From Neobacillus citreus (GTDB lineage Bacteria > Bacillota > Bacilli > Bacillales > Cytobacillaceae), in NCBI RefSeq assembly GCF_018343545.2, contig NZ_JAGYPE020000042.1:1-51979 (forward strand): a stretch of DNA of 51,979 nucleotides, read 5' to 3'. The position numbers and the translations under genes were made by a program. How positions within the stretch are numbered: the stretch's first letter is position 1; the number at the start of each line of letters is the position of its first letter. This document shows, piece by piece, positions 9,754 to 19,176 of this stretch. The notes under the pieces were generated by a model. That model searched no databases and was not told where the DNA came from. It was given only the letters and a program-made list of their open reading frames with translations.

Positions 9754-9985
9754 GAGTAAAATTCAGTTACGCGCGAGTAAATCGGGGCTATGCGAGAGTA
9801 TTCTGTTCTTATCCGAGAGTAAATTTAAGAAGCGAGAGTAATCCGCGATTATCCGAGAGTATTCGGCTTATATCCGAGAGTATTTCGCACATAGCGACAG
9901 TTGGAGCCAGTTATCCGACAGTTACGAGCACCTATACGACAGTTGGAACAGTTTATCCGACAGTAACGCGCACTTATACGACAGT
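9754..9985. repeat. Array B: twelve copies of a short core at 21-bp spacing
   Basis: This fills most of the 402-bp clpX-lonB gap. The four-base end of the core (GAGT or CAGT) starts at 9754, 9775, 9796, 9817, 9836, 9857, 9878, 9898, 9919, 9940, 9961 and 9982. Steps are 21 bp except one of 19 and one of 20. The first seven copies are GAGT type (fullest form ATCCGAGAGT). The last five are CAGT type (ATCCGACAGT or ATACGACAGT). The bases between are unconserved. It lies after the clpX terminator and before the lonB promoter. Function is unknown. Confidence 0.9.
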
Positions 9986-9998
9986 AACACTTAACCCC

Positions 9999-10033
9999 AA
10001 TAAAAAGAACCCGAACCAATAGGTCCGGGTCCT
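9999..10033 (-). terminator. clpX terminator
   Basis: Minus-strand GGACCCGGACC pairs with GGTTCGGGTTC around TATT, followed by TTTTTATT. Confidence 0.88.
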
Positions 10034-10039
10034 CACCAT

Positions 10040-11311
10040 TTATGCAGATTTCTCTTCTTTAACAACCGTACCGTCTTCAAGGATCAGCTTTGGAACGCTG
10101 TTGTCCGCGACTGTATCCTTCGTGATGATACATTTGGTAATATCATCGCGGGATGGAAGGTCGAACATAACATCAAGCATGATGCCTTCAATGATGGAAC
10201 GTAAGCCGCGGGCACCGGTTTTACGCTCAATCGCCTTTTTCGCGATTTCCTGCAGTGCTCCTTCTTCAAACTCAAGCTCGACATCATCGATTTCAAGCAT
10301 TTTTTGATATTGCTTTACAAGAGCATTCTTTGGTTTCGTTAAAATTTCAATTAACGCTCCTTCGTCAAGCTGCTCTAGGCTAGCAATAACGGGCAGACGG
10401 CCGATGAATTCAGGAATCAAGCCGAAGCGTAAAAGGTCTTCAGGAAGAACCTTGGAAAGCAATTCTTTTGAACTGATTTCCTGTTGTTGTTTCGGATCAG
10501 CGCCAAAGCCGATAACCTTTTGTCCTAAACGGCGCTTGATGATTGGCTCAATGCCATCAAAGGCTCCACCGCAGATAAATAAGATGTTTGTTGTATCAAT
10601 TTGAATAAATTCCTGATGCGGATGCTTTCTTCCGCCTTGTGGGGGAACGCTCGCAACCGTTCCTTCAAGAATTTTCAATAATGCCTGCTGAACGCCTTCA
10701 CCGGAAACGTCACGGGTAATCGAAGGATTTTCAGATTTACGGGCAATTTTATCAATTTCATCAATATAAATAATCCCTTTTTCTGCCTTCTCTACATCGT
10801 AATCAGCAGCTTGGATTAATTTTAATAAGATGTTTTCAACGTCTTCACCAACGTAGCCGGCCTCTGTAAGCGATGTAGCATCTGCAATCGCAAACGGCAC
10901 ATTTAAGATGCGCGCCAATGTCTGCGCGAGCAATGTTTTACCGCTACCAGTCGGTCCAATCATACAAATATTACTTTTTGAAAGCTCGACATCATCGATT
11001 TTGCTGTTGGAATTGATCCGCTTGTAATGGTTATAAACTGCCACCGATAATGCTTTCTTTGCTTTATCCTGTCCGATTACATATTCATCAAGGATTTCGC
11101 AAATTTCCTTTGGCTTCGGAACATCTTTAAATTCTACTTCTTCCTCTGTTCCAAGCTCTTCCTCCACAATCTCTGTGCAGAGTTCAATACATTCGTCACA
11201 TATATAGACTCCAGGTCCGGCAACAAGCTTGCGGACTTGATCCTGTGTTTTTCCACAGAATGAACACTTCAGTTGTCCTTTTTCATCATTAAATTTAAAC
11301 AACCCTTTCAC
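10040..11311 (-). CDS. clpX: ATP-dependent Clp protease ATP-binding subunit ClpX
   Basis: AAA+ unfoldase that feeds substrates to ClpP. The N-terminal zinc-binding domain has Cys16, Cys19, Cys38 and Cys41. Walker A GPTGSGKT is at 119-126, the pore loop GYVG at 152-155 and Walker [10 protein letters not shown] around 180-188. The GGRKHPH loop that contacts substrate and the sensor-2 region are present. At 423 residues it is full length. clpP is not in the window. It is monocistronic, bounded by its own terminator and a separate tig terminator upstream. Confidence 0.98.
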   Translation of the reverse strand: MKGLFKFNDEKGQLKCSFCGKTQDQVRKLVAGPGVYICDECIELCTEIVEEELGTEEEVEFKDVPKPKEICEILDEYVIGQDKAKKALSVAVYNHYKRINSNSKIDDVELSKSNICMIGPTGSGKTLLAQTLARILNVPFAIADATSLTEAGYVGEDVENILLKLIQAADYDVEKAEKGIIYIDEIDKIARKSENPSITRDVSGEGVQQALLKILEGTVASVPPQGGRKHPHQEFIQIDTTNILFICGGAFDGIEPIIKRRLGQKVIGFGADPKQQQEISSKELLSKVLPEDLLRFGLIPEFIGRLPVIASLEQLDEGALIEILTKPKNALVKQYQKMLEIDDVELEFEEGALQEIAKKAIERKTGARGLRSIIEGIMLDVMFDLPSRDDITKCIITKDTVADNSVPKLILEDGTVVKEEKSA

Positions 11312-11632
11312 CCCTTAAGACGACTTATTTCTTTATTTAAAGCTCGCGAAAATTCCAAACAAATCCGATTTTTTCTACAATTCATTAGGTATGTATTTTG
11401 CATTGTAACACATTTAGCGGGCGGACTGGAACTAAAAAGCTTTTCTCAAAATATGTTTTTTATTTGTCTGGACTTCGCTTAAAAAATGAAATATGTACCT
11501 CAAACAGCTTAACCATAATTTTTAAAAATCAATCTTGGATTTAATTAATTCGCCGGCAAAAATTTTATTCCTGCCACCCGTTTATAAAAAAGGTTACCCT
11601 GTCCTTATTATAATATGTAATTGAAAAAATGT
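11312..11632 (-). other. clpX upstream region
   Basis: About 320 bases of AT-rich DNA between clpX and the tig terminator. A TACAAT hexamer on the minus strand, 5' of clpX (inside ATTGTA near 11402), could be a -10 box, but no convincing -35 box is 17 bp away. I see no gene, repeat or strong hairpin here. Confidence 0.4.
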
Positions 11633-11665
11633 ATAAAACAAGGCACGATAAAAATCGTGCCTTGA
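11633..11665 (-). terminator. tig terminator
   Basis: Minus-strand CAAGGCACGAT-TTTT-ATCGTGCCTTG, a perfect 11-bp stem, followed by TTTTATAC. Confidence 0.92.
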
Positions 11666-11678
11666 AACTATTTACGTA

Positions 11679-12965
11679 TTACTTCTTGTTTTCAACAAGA
11701 AAGTCGATTGCTTTTTTGTATTTAAGTTCTTCTTTGATGCCTTCTGTTCCGCCAAGAGCTTTTTTGATGTTATCAACAGGCATGTTGTACATTCCTGCCA
11801 TTTTTTCAAGCTCAGCATTTACATCTTCTTCAGATACTTCTAAGTTTTCAGCCTTAGCAATAGCTTCTAAAGTTAATCTTACACGAACATTTTTCTCAGC
11901 ATCAGCCTTCATTTGTTGGCGAAGAGCTTCTTCGTCTTGGCCAGAGAATTGATAGTAAAGCTGAAGGTTCATGCCTTGCATTTGCAGACGTTGTTCAAAA
12001 TCTTGAAGAAGACGATTTACTTCGTTGTCAATCATCACTTCTGGAAGTTCAACTTGAGCATTTTCAGCAGCTTTTTCCACTAGTGTATCTTGTAGGTTGT
12101 GTTCTGCTTCATGCTTTTTACTGTCTTCTAAACGAGTTTTGATTTTCTCTTTTAATGCATCTAAAGTTTCAACTTCATCGTCTACGTCTTTAGCAAACTC
12201 GTCATCTAATGCAGGAAGTTCTTTACCTTTAATTTCGTGAACAGTTGTTTTGAACACAGCTGGTTTACCTGCAAGCTCTGCTGCATGGTATTCTTCAGGG
12301 AAAGTTACTTCTACATCTTTAGATTCGCCGGCAGCAACGCCCACAAGTTGTTCTTCAAAGCCAGGAATGAAAGAGCCTGAACCTAGTTCAAGAGAGTAGT
12401 TTTCACCTTTGCCGCCTTCGAATGCTTCGCCATCAACAAAGCCTTCAAAGTCGATTACAACTGTGTCGCCAAGTACAGCAGTTCCTTCTTCTTTCACAAC
12501 AAGCTCAGCATGACGATTTTGAAGAGCTTCTAATTCTTTTTGAACATCTTCTTCTGAAACAGTAGCGTCAAGCTCTTCTACTTCAAGGCCTTTGTATTCG
12601 CCTAAAGTTACTTCAGGTTTTACTTGAACAGTTGCCTTGAAAGTAAAGTCTTTGTCTTTGCCCATTTGCTCAAGGTCAAAATCAACATTTTCAGGCTGAG
12701 CAATTGGCTCGATTCCAGTTTCATCGATAGCAGTCATGTATGCATCTGGAAAAATAAAATCTAATGCATCTTGGTATAGAGCTTCTACACCAAAGCGCTT
12801 TTCAAACATTCCACGAGGCATTTTACCTTTACGGAAGCCTGGAACATTAATTTGTTTTACTACTTTTTTGAAAGCCGCGTCTAAACCTTCGTTTACTTTA
12901 TCTGCACTTACTTCAATTGTAAGGACACCGCGGTTTCCTTCTAACTTTTCCCATTTTGCAGTCAT
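11679..12965 (-). CDS. tig: Trigger factor
   Basis: Ribosome-associated folding chaperone with peptidyl-prolyl isomerase activity. The N-terminal ribosome-binding domain contains [17 protein letters not shown] near residues 43-59, the conserved L23-docking loop. The FKBP-type domain follows ([20 protein letters not shown] near 166). The helical C-terminal chaperone domain completes the 428 residues. Codon use looks strongly biased, as expected for an abundant protein. Order tig-clpX is the usual Bacillus arrangement, each with its own terminator. Confidence 0.98.
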   Translation of the reverse strand: MTAKWEKLEGNRGVLTIEVSADKVNEGLDAAFKKVVKQINVPGFRKGKMPRGMFEKRFGVEALYQDALDFIFPDAYMTAIDETGIEPIAQPENVDFDLEQMGKDKDFTFKATVQVKPEVTLGEYKGLEVEELDATVSEEDVQKELEALQNRHAELVVKEEGTAVLGDTVVIDFEGFVDGEAFEGGKGENYSLELGSGSFIPGFEEQLVGVAAGESKDVEVTFPEEYHAAELAGKPAVFKTTVHEIKGKELPALDDEFAKDVDDEVETLDALKEKIKTRLEDSKKHEAEHNLQDTLVEKAAENAQVELPEVMIDNEVNRLLQDFEQRLQMQGMNLQLYYQFSGQDEEALRQQMKADAEKNVRVRLTLEAIAKAENLEVSEEDVNAELEKMAGMYNMPVDNIKKALGGTEGIKEELKYKKAIDFLVENKK

Positions 12966-13131
12966 TCTTTTCCCTCCAACATCTATTACTCATTTCATTC
13001 GTAACGAATTTAAATTCGGAATATGTCTTGTCCACGAAGCCATTTTCCACTTTTTTTTGCTGTAAAATAGTTTTTTACACAATGCAACCCTTACATTATA
13101 ACACAGGATTTGTTTCTTTCAACAGCGAAGG

Positions 13132-14160
13132 CTATAGATTAGGGTAAGAAATTTTCTCAATTTCTTCTATTTCCTGTATAGCAAGGGTGATTTCAACCGG
13201 TGATACGTCATAGTCTTTAGATAATTCATTTATTTCCGAGTTTATCCCCATATATTCCTGCGCCAAATATTGAAAGCCAGCAGCCCAAGCAGCCGGATTC
13301 TCTGGCTCCAGTTCGAATGGGTAGCTGATAAAGAAAATGCGCTCTACCATTTCACTGATGCTGGCAAAGAGGACAGGATTGCTGCTTTCAAGCCGATTCT
13401 CAAGCAGTTCTTTAATAGAGGTCATTTTCGGCTGATGTCTTACATCTGGTATTCCTGTCGGATTTATGGTTATTTCTTCCGAAAATTTAACCATTTTTAA
13501 GTCTTTGTCGACTTCCTGCTCTTTTAAAAGAGTTAATAGGATTGTTTTTAAAAAGGGATGGCCTATTTCCGCTTTTAAGTAGTCTTCTATTTCGGGGACA
13601 TAAGGCCTGATGTTTTTATCTGAAAGTCTTGAAATGGCCAGCATTTGCTCGTTCAGGCTGGTTAAGGATAATAGATTTAATGAATCCGGATTGGTATCCT
13701 CATTAGGCTCTTCACTACTCAGATCAAGGCTTTTGTTCTCTGCCATTTTTCGGCTGAATTGGAGAAGGGTTAAGAAATGCTCCATTCTTTCGGGCGGAAT
13801 CTCTTTTTCCTCCAAGAGCACCTCAATAGTTGAGACGATTTCCTGATATTCATGAAGCTGAATAAGCACTGTTACGTATAAATCCACTAATTGAAAATAG
13901 TCACCGATTCCCTTATGAAGCAATTCCTTTGCAAGGACCTTTGCCTTTTGAAAATTCCCAGCCTCAAAATAGGCAAGGACCAGGCCGATTAAAACATCAT
14001 CGTTATCCTGATCCAGTTCTTTCGCCTCTTCGAGAAGCCTGATGGCTTCAGCATATTTTTTATTGTGCAGGCTTTCTAAGCCTTTGTCCGTTAATCTTTT
14101 TTCCATTCCGGGGAAAAAAATCACGTTATCTATTTTTTTCACTTTTTCCCGCTTTTTCAT
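13132..14160 (-). CDS. ysoA: TPR-repeat protein of YsoA type
   Basis: A soluble 342-residue acidic protein. Residues about 20-125 contain tetratricopeptide-like helical pairs (LHNKKYAEAIRLLEEAKELD, IGLVLAYFEAGNFQKAKVLA), so a protein-binding role is likely. The C-terminal half has no motif I recognise. The symbol rests on position between tig and the tRNA-Arg region, as in B. subtilis. No partner is suggested by its neighbours, and its molecular function is unknown. Confidence 0.8.
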   Translation of the reverse strand: MKKREKVKKIDNVIFFPGMEKRLTDKGLESLHNKKYAEAIRLLEEAKELDQDNDDVLIGLVLAYFEAGNFQKAKVLAKELLHKGIGDYFQLVDLYVTVLIQLHEYQEIVSTIEVLLEEKEIPPERMEHFLTLLQFSRKMAENKSLDLSSEEPNEDTNPDSLNLLSLTSLNEQMLAISRLSDKNIRPYVPEIEDYLKAEIGHPFLKTILLTLLKEQEVDKDLKMVKFSEEITINPTGIPDVRHQPKMTSIKELLENRLESSNPVLFASISEMVERIFFISYPFELEPENPAAWAAGFQYLAQEYMGINSEINELSKDYDVSPVEITLAIQEIEEIEKISYPNL

Positions 14161-14212
14161 AAGAATCCGTCCTTGTAGGTTATCATTGGAAAATAGTGTA
14201 ACATATTTAAAG

Positions 14213-14242
14213 CATAAAAAAAACTCACCTGATGAGGTGAGT
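14213..14242 (-). terminator. Terminator after tRNA-Arg
   Basis: Minus-strand ACTCACCT-CATC-AGGTGAGT followed by eight T. It lies about 20 bases after the tRNA 3' end, so it most likely ends the tRNA transcript before ysoA. Confidence 0.88.
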
Positions 14243-14263
14243 ATATATTTTGGTATGTAGTAG

Positions 14264-14340
14264 TGGCGTCCCAGGAGAGATTCGAACTCCCGACCGCACG
14301 CTTAGAAGGCGTGTGCTCTATCCAGCTGAGCTACTGGGAC
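14264..14340 (-). tRNA. tRNA-Arg (anticodon TCT)
   Basis: A 77-nt cloverleaf with encoded CCA. The acceptor stem GTCCCAG/CTGGGAC, D arm TAGCTCAGCTGGATAGAGC, anticodon stem CACGC/GCGTG with loop CTTCTAA, and T arm GGGAGTTCGAATCTCTCC are all intact. Anticodon TCT reads AGA, and AGG by wobble. It is followed directly by a terminator and is not part of a tRNA cluster here. Confidence 0.97.
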
Positions 14341-14418
14341 ATAATCAGTAATCAAAGACAAGATTTATTATATTACCTTAGTATTTTATTGTCAACAGAT
14401 TATAAATTTTTTCTGAGA

Positions 14419-14445
14419 AATAATTGGGGGGGCGCTCCCCCCATT
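14419..14445 (-). terminator. ysnB terminator
   Basis: Minus-strand TGGGGGG-AGCG-CCCCCCA followed by ATTATTT. The G/C stem is strong but the T tract is interrupted. Confidence 0.75.
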
Positions 14446-14446
14446 A

Positions 14447-14959
14447 TTAATTAACCTTGAAATCACGAGCCAATCCCGGTATTTCCTTGCCGTTTAATTC
14501 ATAAACAGTCATCCTAATGACTTTCTCCTGCAAGTCAAGAATCACGTATGTTTTTTCAACACGCTGGCGTGGGAGGCGGATGCTGCCTGGGTTCAGGTAC
14601 AGGGTACCGTCGATCACCTCTGCCCCCAGGATATGCGAATGCCCAAAACAGACAATATCAGCACCAGATTCTTGAGCTTTGTAGGTTAATTTCATCAACG
14701 AAGTTTTGACCGAATATCGATGGCCATGGGTAATGAAAATCTTTTTTCCAGAGAGGTCCGTTACCAGCTCCAGCGGGAATCCGCCAAAATCACAATTTCC
14801 GCCAACCGTAAAATAACCCATTAAGGACTTGTGGTCCGGGTCCAACTGGGAATCACCGCAATGAATCATTAAATCGACATCGGCCAAGTGCCTTTCCCTG
14901 ATTACCTCAAGCTCTTTCGTCATACCATGGCTGTCGCTTACGACCAATACCTTGCTCAT
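14447..14959 (-). CDS. ysnB: YfcE/MJ0936-type metallophosphoesterase
   Basis: A 170-residue single-domain calcineurin-like phosphoesterase. All metal-binding motifs are visible: SDSHG at 8-12, HCGDSQ near 33, GGNCD near 53, THGHRY near 76 and FGHSH near 102. Family members hydrolyse artificial phosphodiesters, and the natural substrate is unclear. Its ATG overlaps the rdgB stop by four bases, so it is translationally coupled to the house-cleaning pyrophosphatase upstream. Confidence 0.9.
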   Translation of the reverse strand: MSKVLVVSDSHGMTKELEVIRERHLADVDLMIHCGDSQLDPDHKSLMGYFTVGGNCDFGGFPLELVTDLSGKKIFITHGHRYSVKTSLMKLTYKAQESGADIVCFGHSHILGAEVIDGTLYLNPGSIRLPRQRVEKTYVILDLQEKVIRMTVYELNGKEIPGLARDFKVN

Positions 14960-15567
14960 TTGCCTTCAGCGCTTTCCAGCTTCGAATCTAGCACCGAATC
15001 CAATTTCCTTAACGCATTCGCCCGATGGCTGATTTTATTTTTTTCATCAGCAGATAGCTCTGCCATTGCCACTCCCTTTTCCGGAGCAAAGAAAACCGGG
15101 TCATAGCCGAAGCCGTTGGTACCCCTTGGCTCTTCCAATATCCGGCCTTCACAGGTACCTGACACCGTAAACGTCTCCTGACCAGGGATGGCAACTGCTA
15201 AAGCACAATAGAAGCGTGCTGTTCTCTGCTCCTCAGGAACACCCTCTAGCTCCGCAAGTACCTTATTCGTGTTATTCAAGTCATTTTTCGGTTCCCCAGC
15301 ATAGCGGGCCGAATAGATGCCCGGACGGCCTTCAAGCGCGTCAACGATTAGTCCGGAATCATCGCCAATTACCATTTTCCCAAGTGCCTTCGAAATGGTT
15401 TCCGCCTTTAATGTGGCATTTTCCTCAAAGGTTGTCCCGGTTTCTTCTACCTCCGGAAGCTCCGGAAAGTCCAACAACGTCCGCACTGTAATTCCTCTGC
15501 TTGCAAAAATATGCTCAAACTCCCTGGCCTTTCCGGGATTTTTCGTGGCAATGATAACTTCATTCAT
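14956..15567 (-). CDS. rdgB: Non-canonical purine NTP pyrophosphatase (dITP/XTP)
   Basis: Hydrolyses ITP, dITP and XTP to monophosphates and so keeps deaminated purines out of nucleic acids. It has 203 residues. Signature motifs are [11 protein letters not shown] at 7-17, the [11 protein letters not shown] region near 41-51, GDDSGL near 68, the [12 protein letters not shown] loop near 79 and SHRANAL near 180. It is the ysnA gene of B. subtilis. It lies in the rph-rdgB-ysnB run, 11 bases after rph. Confidence 0.96.
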   Translation of the reverse strand: MNEVIIATKNPGKAREFEHIFASRGITVRTLLDFPELPEVEETGTTFEENATLKAETISKALGKMVIGDDSGLIVDALEGRPGIYSARYAGEPKNDLNNTNKVLAELEGVPEEQRTARFYCALAVAIPGQETFTVSGTCEGRILEEPRGTNGFGYDPVFFAPEKGVAMAELSADEKNKISHRANALRKLDSVLDSKLESAEGK

Positions 15568-15578
15568 ATGAATCTCCT

Positions 15579-16337
15579 CTATTTCTTTCTGCGATTTTCA
15601 ATTTTTTGCATGATTTCCTCGCCAAGGGCCGCCTTTTGCTGTTCAAACAACTCCATGAGCCCCTCTTGAGCAGCACCAAGCAACCCTTGGAGATCATTGT
15701 AGGAAAATGTCGCTTCCTCACCCGTTCCCTGCAGCTCAACAAATTCGCCGCTTCCTGTCATGACAACATTCATATCGACCTGTGCCTTGGAATCCTCTAT
15801 GTAATTTAAATCTAACACTACTTGGCCGCCCTCTAAAATTCCGACACTCGTTGCAGCTAAATAATCAGTAATCGGAAACTTCGATAATGATTTTTTCCCA
15901 GAAAACGACTGTAAGGCAAGAGACAAAGCCACAAAAGCCCCCGTTATCGAAGCTGTTCTTGTACCGCCGTCCGCCTGAATGACATCACAGTCAATCCAAA
16001 CAGTTCGCTCGCCCAGCGCTTCAAGATCCACTACCGCTCTTAAGGCACGGCCGATTAATCGCTGGATTTCCATCGTCCGGCCGGTAACCTTCCCTTTTGA
16101 GGACTCTCGGATATTCCTTGTTTCCGTTGCCCGGGGAAGCATCGCATATTCCGCGGTGATCCAGCCCTTGCCTTGCCCTCTCATAAAAGGCGGGACTTTA
16201 TCCTCAATGCTAGCGGTACAAATCACCTTTGTATTGCCGACTGAAATAAGGACCGAGCCTTCCGGATGCATTAAATAATTGGTTTCAATATGTACGGGTC
16301 TTAATTGCAATGGCTCTCTTCCGTCTGCACGCGCCAT
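15579..16337 (-). CDS. rph: Ribonuclease PH
   Basis: Phosphorolytic 3'-5' exoribonuclease that trims tRNA 3' ends and helps turn over rRNA. The 252 residues show the RNase PH fold with [14 protein letters not shown] near 28, the [14 protein letters not shown] region near 58-71, RGRALR-like [20 protein letters not shown] near 93 and the phosphate-site [14 protein letters not shown] near 119. Full length. First gene of the rph-rdgB-ysnB unit. Confidence 0.97.
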   Translation of the reverse strand: MARADGREPLQLRPVHIETNYLMHPEGSVLISVGNTKVICTASIEDKVPPFMRGQGKGWITAEYAMLPRATETRNIRESSKGKVTGRTMEIQRLIGRALRAVVDLEALGERTVWIDCDVIQADGGTRTASITGAFVALSLALQSFSGKKSLSKFPITDYLAATSVGILEGGQVVLDLNYIEDSKAQVDMNVVMTGSGEFVELQGTGEEATFSYNDLQGLLGAAQEGLMELFEQQKAALGEEIMQKIENRRKK

Positions 16338-16401
16338 ATCCCAAACTCCTCCTCCGTGGTCACTGTAAGGGACTCTCCCCCCTTACAAAAACACTAAATA
16401 C

Positions 16402-16436
16402 AAAATAGAAAGAGGCGGCAGTCAGCCAACCTCTTT
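16402..16436 (-). terminator. gerM terminator
   Basis: Minus-strand AAAGAGG pairs with CCTCTTT around an inner GGC-TGACT-GCC, followed by CTATTTTG. Confidence 0.8.
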
Positions 16437-16470
16437 GATTGTCATTATATAGTATAACAAAAATTATTTT

Positions 16471-17523
16471 TTAAAAACTACCTGTATTGACTTTTTCTGG
16501 GCGGGTAACCGGTGCAGAAAGCTTCTTACCCTTGTCATTCTTCAATTCCGCTTTACCGTCAACTAAAACAGCTACCTTTTGCACGCCCTTCTGTTCAGTC
16601 AAGGAAAGCACAAGAGTATCCAGCAGGTTTTGCGAAATCACCTTCTCTTCAAAGCTGCCGTAAATATTTTTGTTAAAGTTTAAGGTGACAGTTCCGTCCT
16701 GATATTTCGGTGTTTCATTTAGTTTAACGTCAGTCATAAATTCGGAAACAAGGTTCGATTTTTCACTTGGGCCCTTGATTAATTCATTGACTGCCGCTGT
16801 GATTGGATCCTTCTCACTTGCTTTCACCCTGCGGGTAACTGGCACATAATAGTAGGAGCCTTCTTCACCGCCAATAAAGTATACAGTAATTGGCTTCGTA
16901 TTCGTGATATCCACTACATCCTTTGTATCTAAGTTGATGCCTGTTGCCCTGGAAAGCTTTTCGCTGATTGGCGTTCCTTTTACAGGCATTTCCGTTAATT
17001 CATGGCCGTTCATTTTCAGCTTAACAGAATTGACACCAGCAAACTGCGTCAGGGTCCAGGTGACTGACTGAAGAATTTTCAATTCATCCTCAGGCTGATA
17101 GTTTTTGAATTCCTTTGAAAAATCAACGACTGCAACCCCATCTTTAATATTAACCGATGGTTTTGTATCCTCAGGCAGAACGGCTCTAAAATCATTCGGC
17201 AGCATATCCGTTACAGGTCCGTTCACCACTAAGTAATCCAGCGCCTGTTTAGCGACTGATTTTGTTTTTGGAAGATTTAATGTTTGTGGGACAACATAAC
17301 CATTCTTGTCAATGAGATATAGCTCCGTCTTCAACACATTCTCTGCATTTTCCTTCTTTTCGGCCGCTGTTTCCTTATTGATGTTCTTCTCACTCGTTGT
17401 CGTCACCGTTTTTGGCGGATCAATTTTCTTTTGTGTTTCACTGCCAAATAGGCCGCAGCCGGATAGCACAACCGTGGAAGTGAGCACAGCCAGGCCAAGA
17501 ATTTTTGCTTTATTTTTGAACAT
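16471..17523 (-). CDS. gerM: Sporulation/germination lipoprotein GerM
   Basis: A lipoprotein with two GerMN domains, about residues 75-180 and 215-320, each with a beta-rich pattern ending in phrases such as GVAVVDFSKEF and GTVTLNFNKN. In B. subtilis GerM is needed for sporulation and germination and helps localise the engulfment complex. The lipobox LSGC lies near residue 22. The ORF opens at 17556, but an ATG at 17523 follows GGGGGG by six bases and begins a proper signal peptide (MFKNKAKILGLAVL), giving 350 residues. Confidence 0.93.
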   Translation of the reverse strand: MFKNKAKILGLAVLTSTVVLSGCGLFGSETQKKIDPPKTVTTTSEKNINKETAAEKKENAENVLKTELYLIDKNGYVVPQTLNLPKTKSVAKQALDYLVVNGPVTDMLPNDFRAVLPEDTKPSVNIKDGVAVVDFSKEFKNYQPEDELKILQSVTWTLTQFAGVNSVKLKMNGHELTEMPVKGTPISEKLSRATGINLDTKDVVDITNTKPITVYFIGGEEGSYYYVPVTRRVKASEKDPITAAVNELIKGPSEKSNLVSEFMTDVKLNETPKYQDGTVTLNFNKNIYGSFEEKVISQNLLDTLVLSLTEQKGVQKVAVLVDGKAELKNDKGKKLSAPVTRPEKVNTGSF

Positions 17524-17623
17524 ATTTTTCCCCCCTAAGACTGTTTGTACTATCATGTATACGAGCCTATGAAAAAATTAGACCGCCTCGAAAAGAAAAA
17601 TAGGACAAATTTATTAAATTTTT

Positions 17624-17660
17624 TTCAAAAAAAATAGAGCCCACCAAAGGACTCTATTTT
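17624..17660 (-). terminator. racE terminator
   Basis: Minus-strand AAAATAGAGTCC pairs with GGGCTCTATTTT, followed by a T run. The stem begins at the racE stop codon. Confidence 0.88.
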
Positions 17661-18453
17661 ACAATTTTATTTTTTTCACGTTTTCAATAGGGGTGCCGAG
17701 CCATTGCGACGCTATTTTTGAAAAAATCCTAGTGGAGCCGGTCGTATAGAATTCATGCTCTGGTTCCTGCTCGTCTGATTCAAGGAGTCCTTTATATTGG
17801 AGAATGGCACTAATCTCCCTGGCCGTTTCATCACCTGAGCTAATGACACTAACCTTTTCACCCATGATTTTTTTGATCAACGGTTCGAGCAGTGGATAAT
17901 GGGTGCACCCCAAAATAAGCGTATCCAGGTTTTGATTCAATAAAGGCTGCAGCGCTTCATCCACAATTTTCGCAGCAATCGGCCCATCGTATTCACCGCT
18001 TTCCACCAGCGGCACAAACTTGGGGCAGGATTGACTTTTGACAAAAAGACGGCTGTTAAGTGATTTTAATGCCTTTTCGTAGGCACCGCTTTTGACAGTT
18101 CCATCTGTCCCAATAATTCCGACACGATAGTTTTTTGTCCGTTTTATTGCCGCTCTTGCTCCTGGGTTAATGACCCCTAGCACAGGAATCGATAATTCCC
18201 TGCGGATATCGTCGAGCGCAGCTGCTGTTGCCGTATTGCAGGCAATTACCAGCATTTTTATATTTTTTTCTAATAAAAAGTGGGTCAATTCCCATGTAAA
18301 TCTTTTTACTTCTTTCGTCGATCTTGGGCCGTAGGGACAGCGCGCGGTATCACCCAAATAGATGATTTTCTCGTTTGGCAGCTGCCTCATGACCTCTTTA
18401 GCAACGGTCAGGCCGCCGACACCAGAATCTATAACACCAATTGCTTGCTTCAA
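17659..18453 (-). CDS. racE: Glutamate racemase
   Basis: Supplies D-glutamate for peptidoglycan. The 264 residues have [11 protein letters not shown] at 7-17, with the aspartate and serine of the active site, the first catalytic cysteine in ACNTATA near 72, the second in GCTHYPLL near 182, and GDTARCPYG near 34. Full length. In B. subtilis the gene lies between gerM and ysmB, as here. Confidence 0.97.
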   Translation of the reverse strand: MKQAIGVIDSGVGGLTVAKEVMRQLPNEKIIYLGDTARCPYGPRSTKEVKRFTWELTHFLLEKNIKMLVIACNTATAAALDDIRRELSIPVLGVINPGARAAIKRTKNYRVGIIGTDGTVKSGAYEKALKSLNSRLFVKSQSCPKFVPLVESGEYDGPIAAKIVDEALQPLLNQNLDTLILGCTHYPLLEPLIKKIMGEKVSVISSGDETAREISAILQYKGLLESDEQEPEHEFYTTGSTRIFSKIASQWLGTPIENVKKIKL

Positions 18454-18498
18454 ACTTTTCGCCTCATTTTGCTGTTAGCAACTTCTTTATATTCGAAC

Positions 18499-18567
18499 GC
18501 ATCATATCAACTGCGTTCATAAACGAACCTCTGGCTCGCCAATCCGTCTACTGGACTTACTTCATTT
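18499..18567 (+). repeat. Doubtful diverged copy of the dispersed structured repeat
   Basis: GCATCATATCAACT at 18499, CTCGCCAATC near 18535 and a terminal TTCATTT resemble, in the same order, the segments of the better copies at 25838, 35824 and 46950. The GTCC/GGAC hairpin is not preserved. Like copies 1 and 2 it ends at the stop codon of a minus-strand gene (ysmB). Confidence 0.3.
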
Positions 18568-19006
18568 CCTGATGCAGTTTTATTAAGTTGTTTTGCAAGA
18601 GTTGAATTTCTTCCTTATTGAAGTTTTTTAAGACTTCTTCAAGATAGACTTGACGCTTTTTAATCACTTCATCAATGATTCTCTTGCCTTCTTCGAGAAG
18701 ATGGATTCTCACAACACGGCGATCGTTTGTATCTTTCACCCGCTCTACCAAAAGATTTTTCTCCATACGGTCGACCAGATCAGTGGTAGTACTGCAGGCT
18801 AAATACATTTTAGTAGAGAGCTCGCCAATTGTCATATCTCCGTCTTCAAAGAGCCATTGCAGGGCAACGAATTGAGGAGGAGTAATTTTATAATTACTCA
18901 ACATCTCTCTTCCCTTTTGCTTAATTATGCCTGATATATACCGCAGTTCTTTTTCGATATTTGCGACAACGTCCCCAGTCACTTTTTGGGAATTTTCGAG
19001 TTTCAT
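18557..19006 (-). CDS. ysmB: MarR-family transcriptional regulator YsmB
   Basis: A 149-residue winged-helix regulator. The recognition region is MTIGELSTKMYLACSTTTDLVDRMEKNLLVERV (about 58-90), with the DxRxxRI wing as DRRVVRIHL near 98. Position between gerE/hmp and racE matches ysmB of B. subtilis, whose target is not known to me. The ATG has a TAGGAG site upstream. It stands directly after hmp, so the two could be functionally linked, but a strong hmp terminator separates them. Confidence 0.88.
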   Translation of the reverse strand: MKLENSQKVTGDVVANIEKELRYISGIIKQKGREMLSNYKITPPQFVALQWLFEDGDMTIGELSTKMYLACSTTTDLVDRMEKNLLVERVKDTNDRRVVRIHLLEEGKRIIDEVIKKRQVYLEEVLKNFNKEEIQLLQNNLIKLHQEMK

Positions 19007-19133
19007 TTGTTCTACACTCCTAAAATAGGCTTCTCCTCATGACATGACCAAATAAAAAATACTTTTCAAGCTTGTACTTATTGTCTACTTTTTTCAGGAA
19101 AATTTCAAGCCGGAACTGTCTTGTCAGCTTTTC

Positions 19134-19173
19134 AAAAAAACTGGCAAGATGAAGGTGCTTCATCCTGCCAGTT
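19134..19173 (-). terminator. hmp terminator
   Basis: Minus-strand AACTGGCAGGATGAAG pairs with CTTCATCTTGCCAGTT-like sequence across a CAC loop, followed by seven T. A very strong hairpin. Confidence 0.93.
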
Positions 19174-19176
19174 GGA

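Noticed and set aside
9754..9985. CRISPR array
   Set aside because: Cores are only about 6 to 10 bp, gaps about 11 bp, and no cas gene is present. Real CRISPR repeats are 24 to 40 bp with longer spacers.
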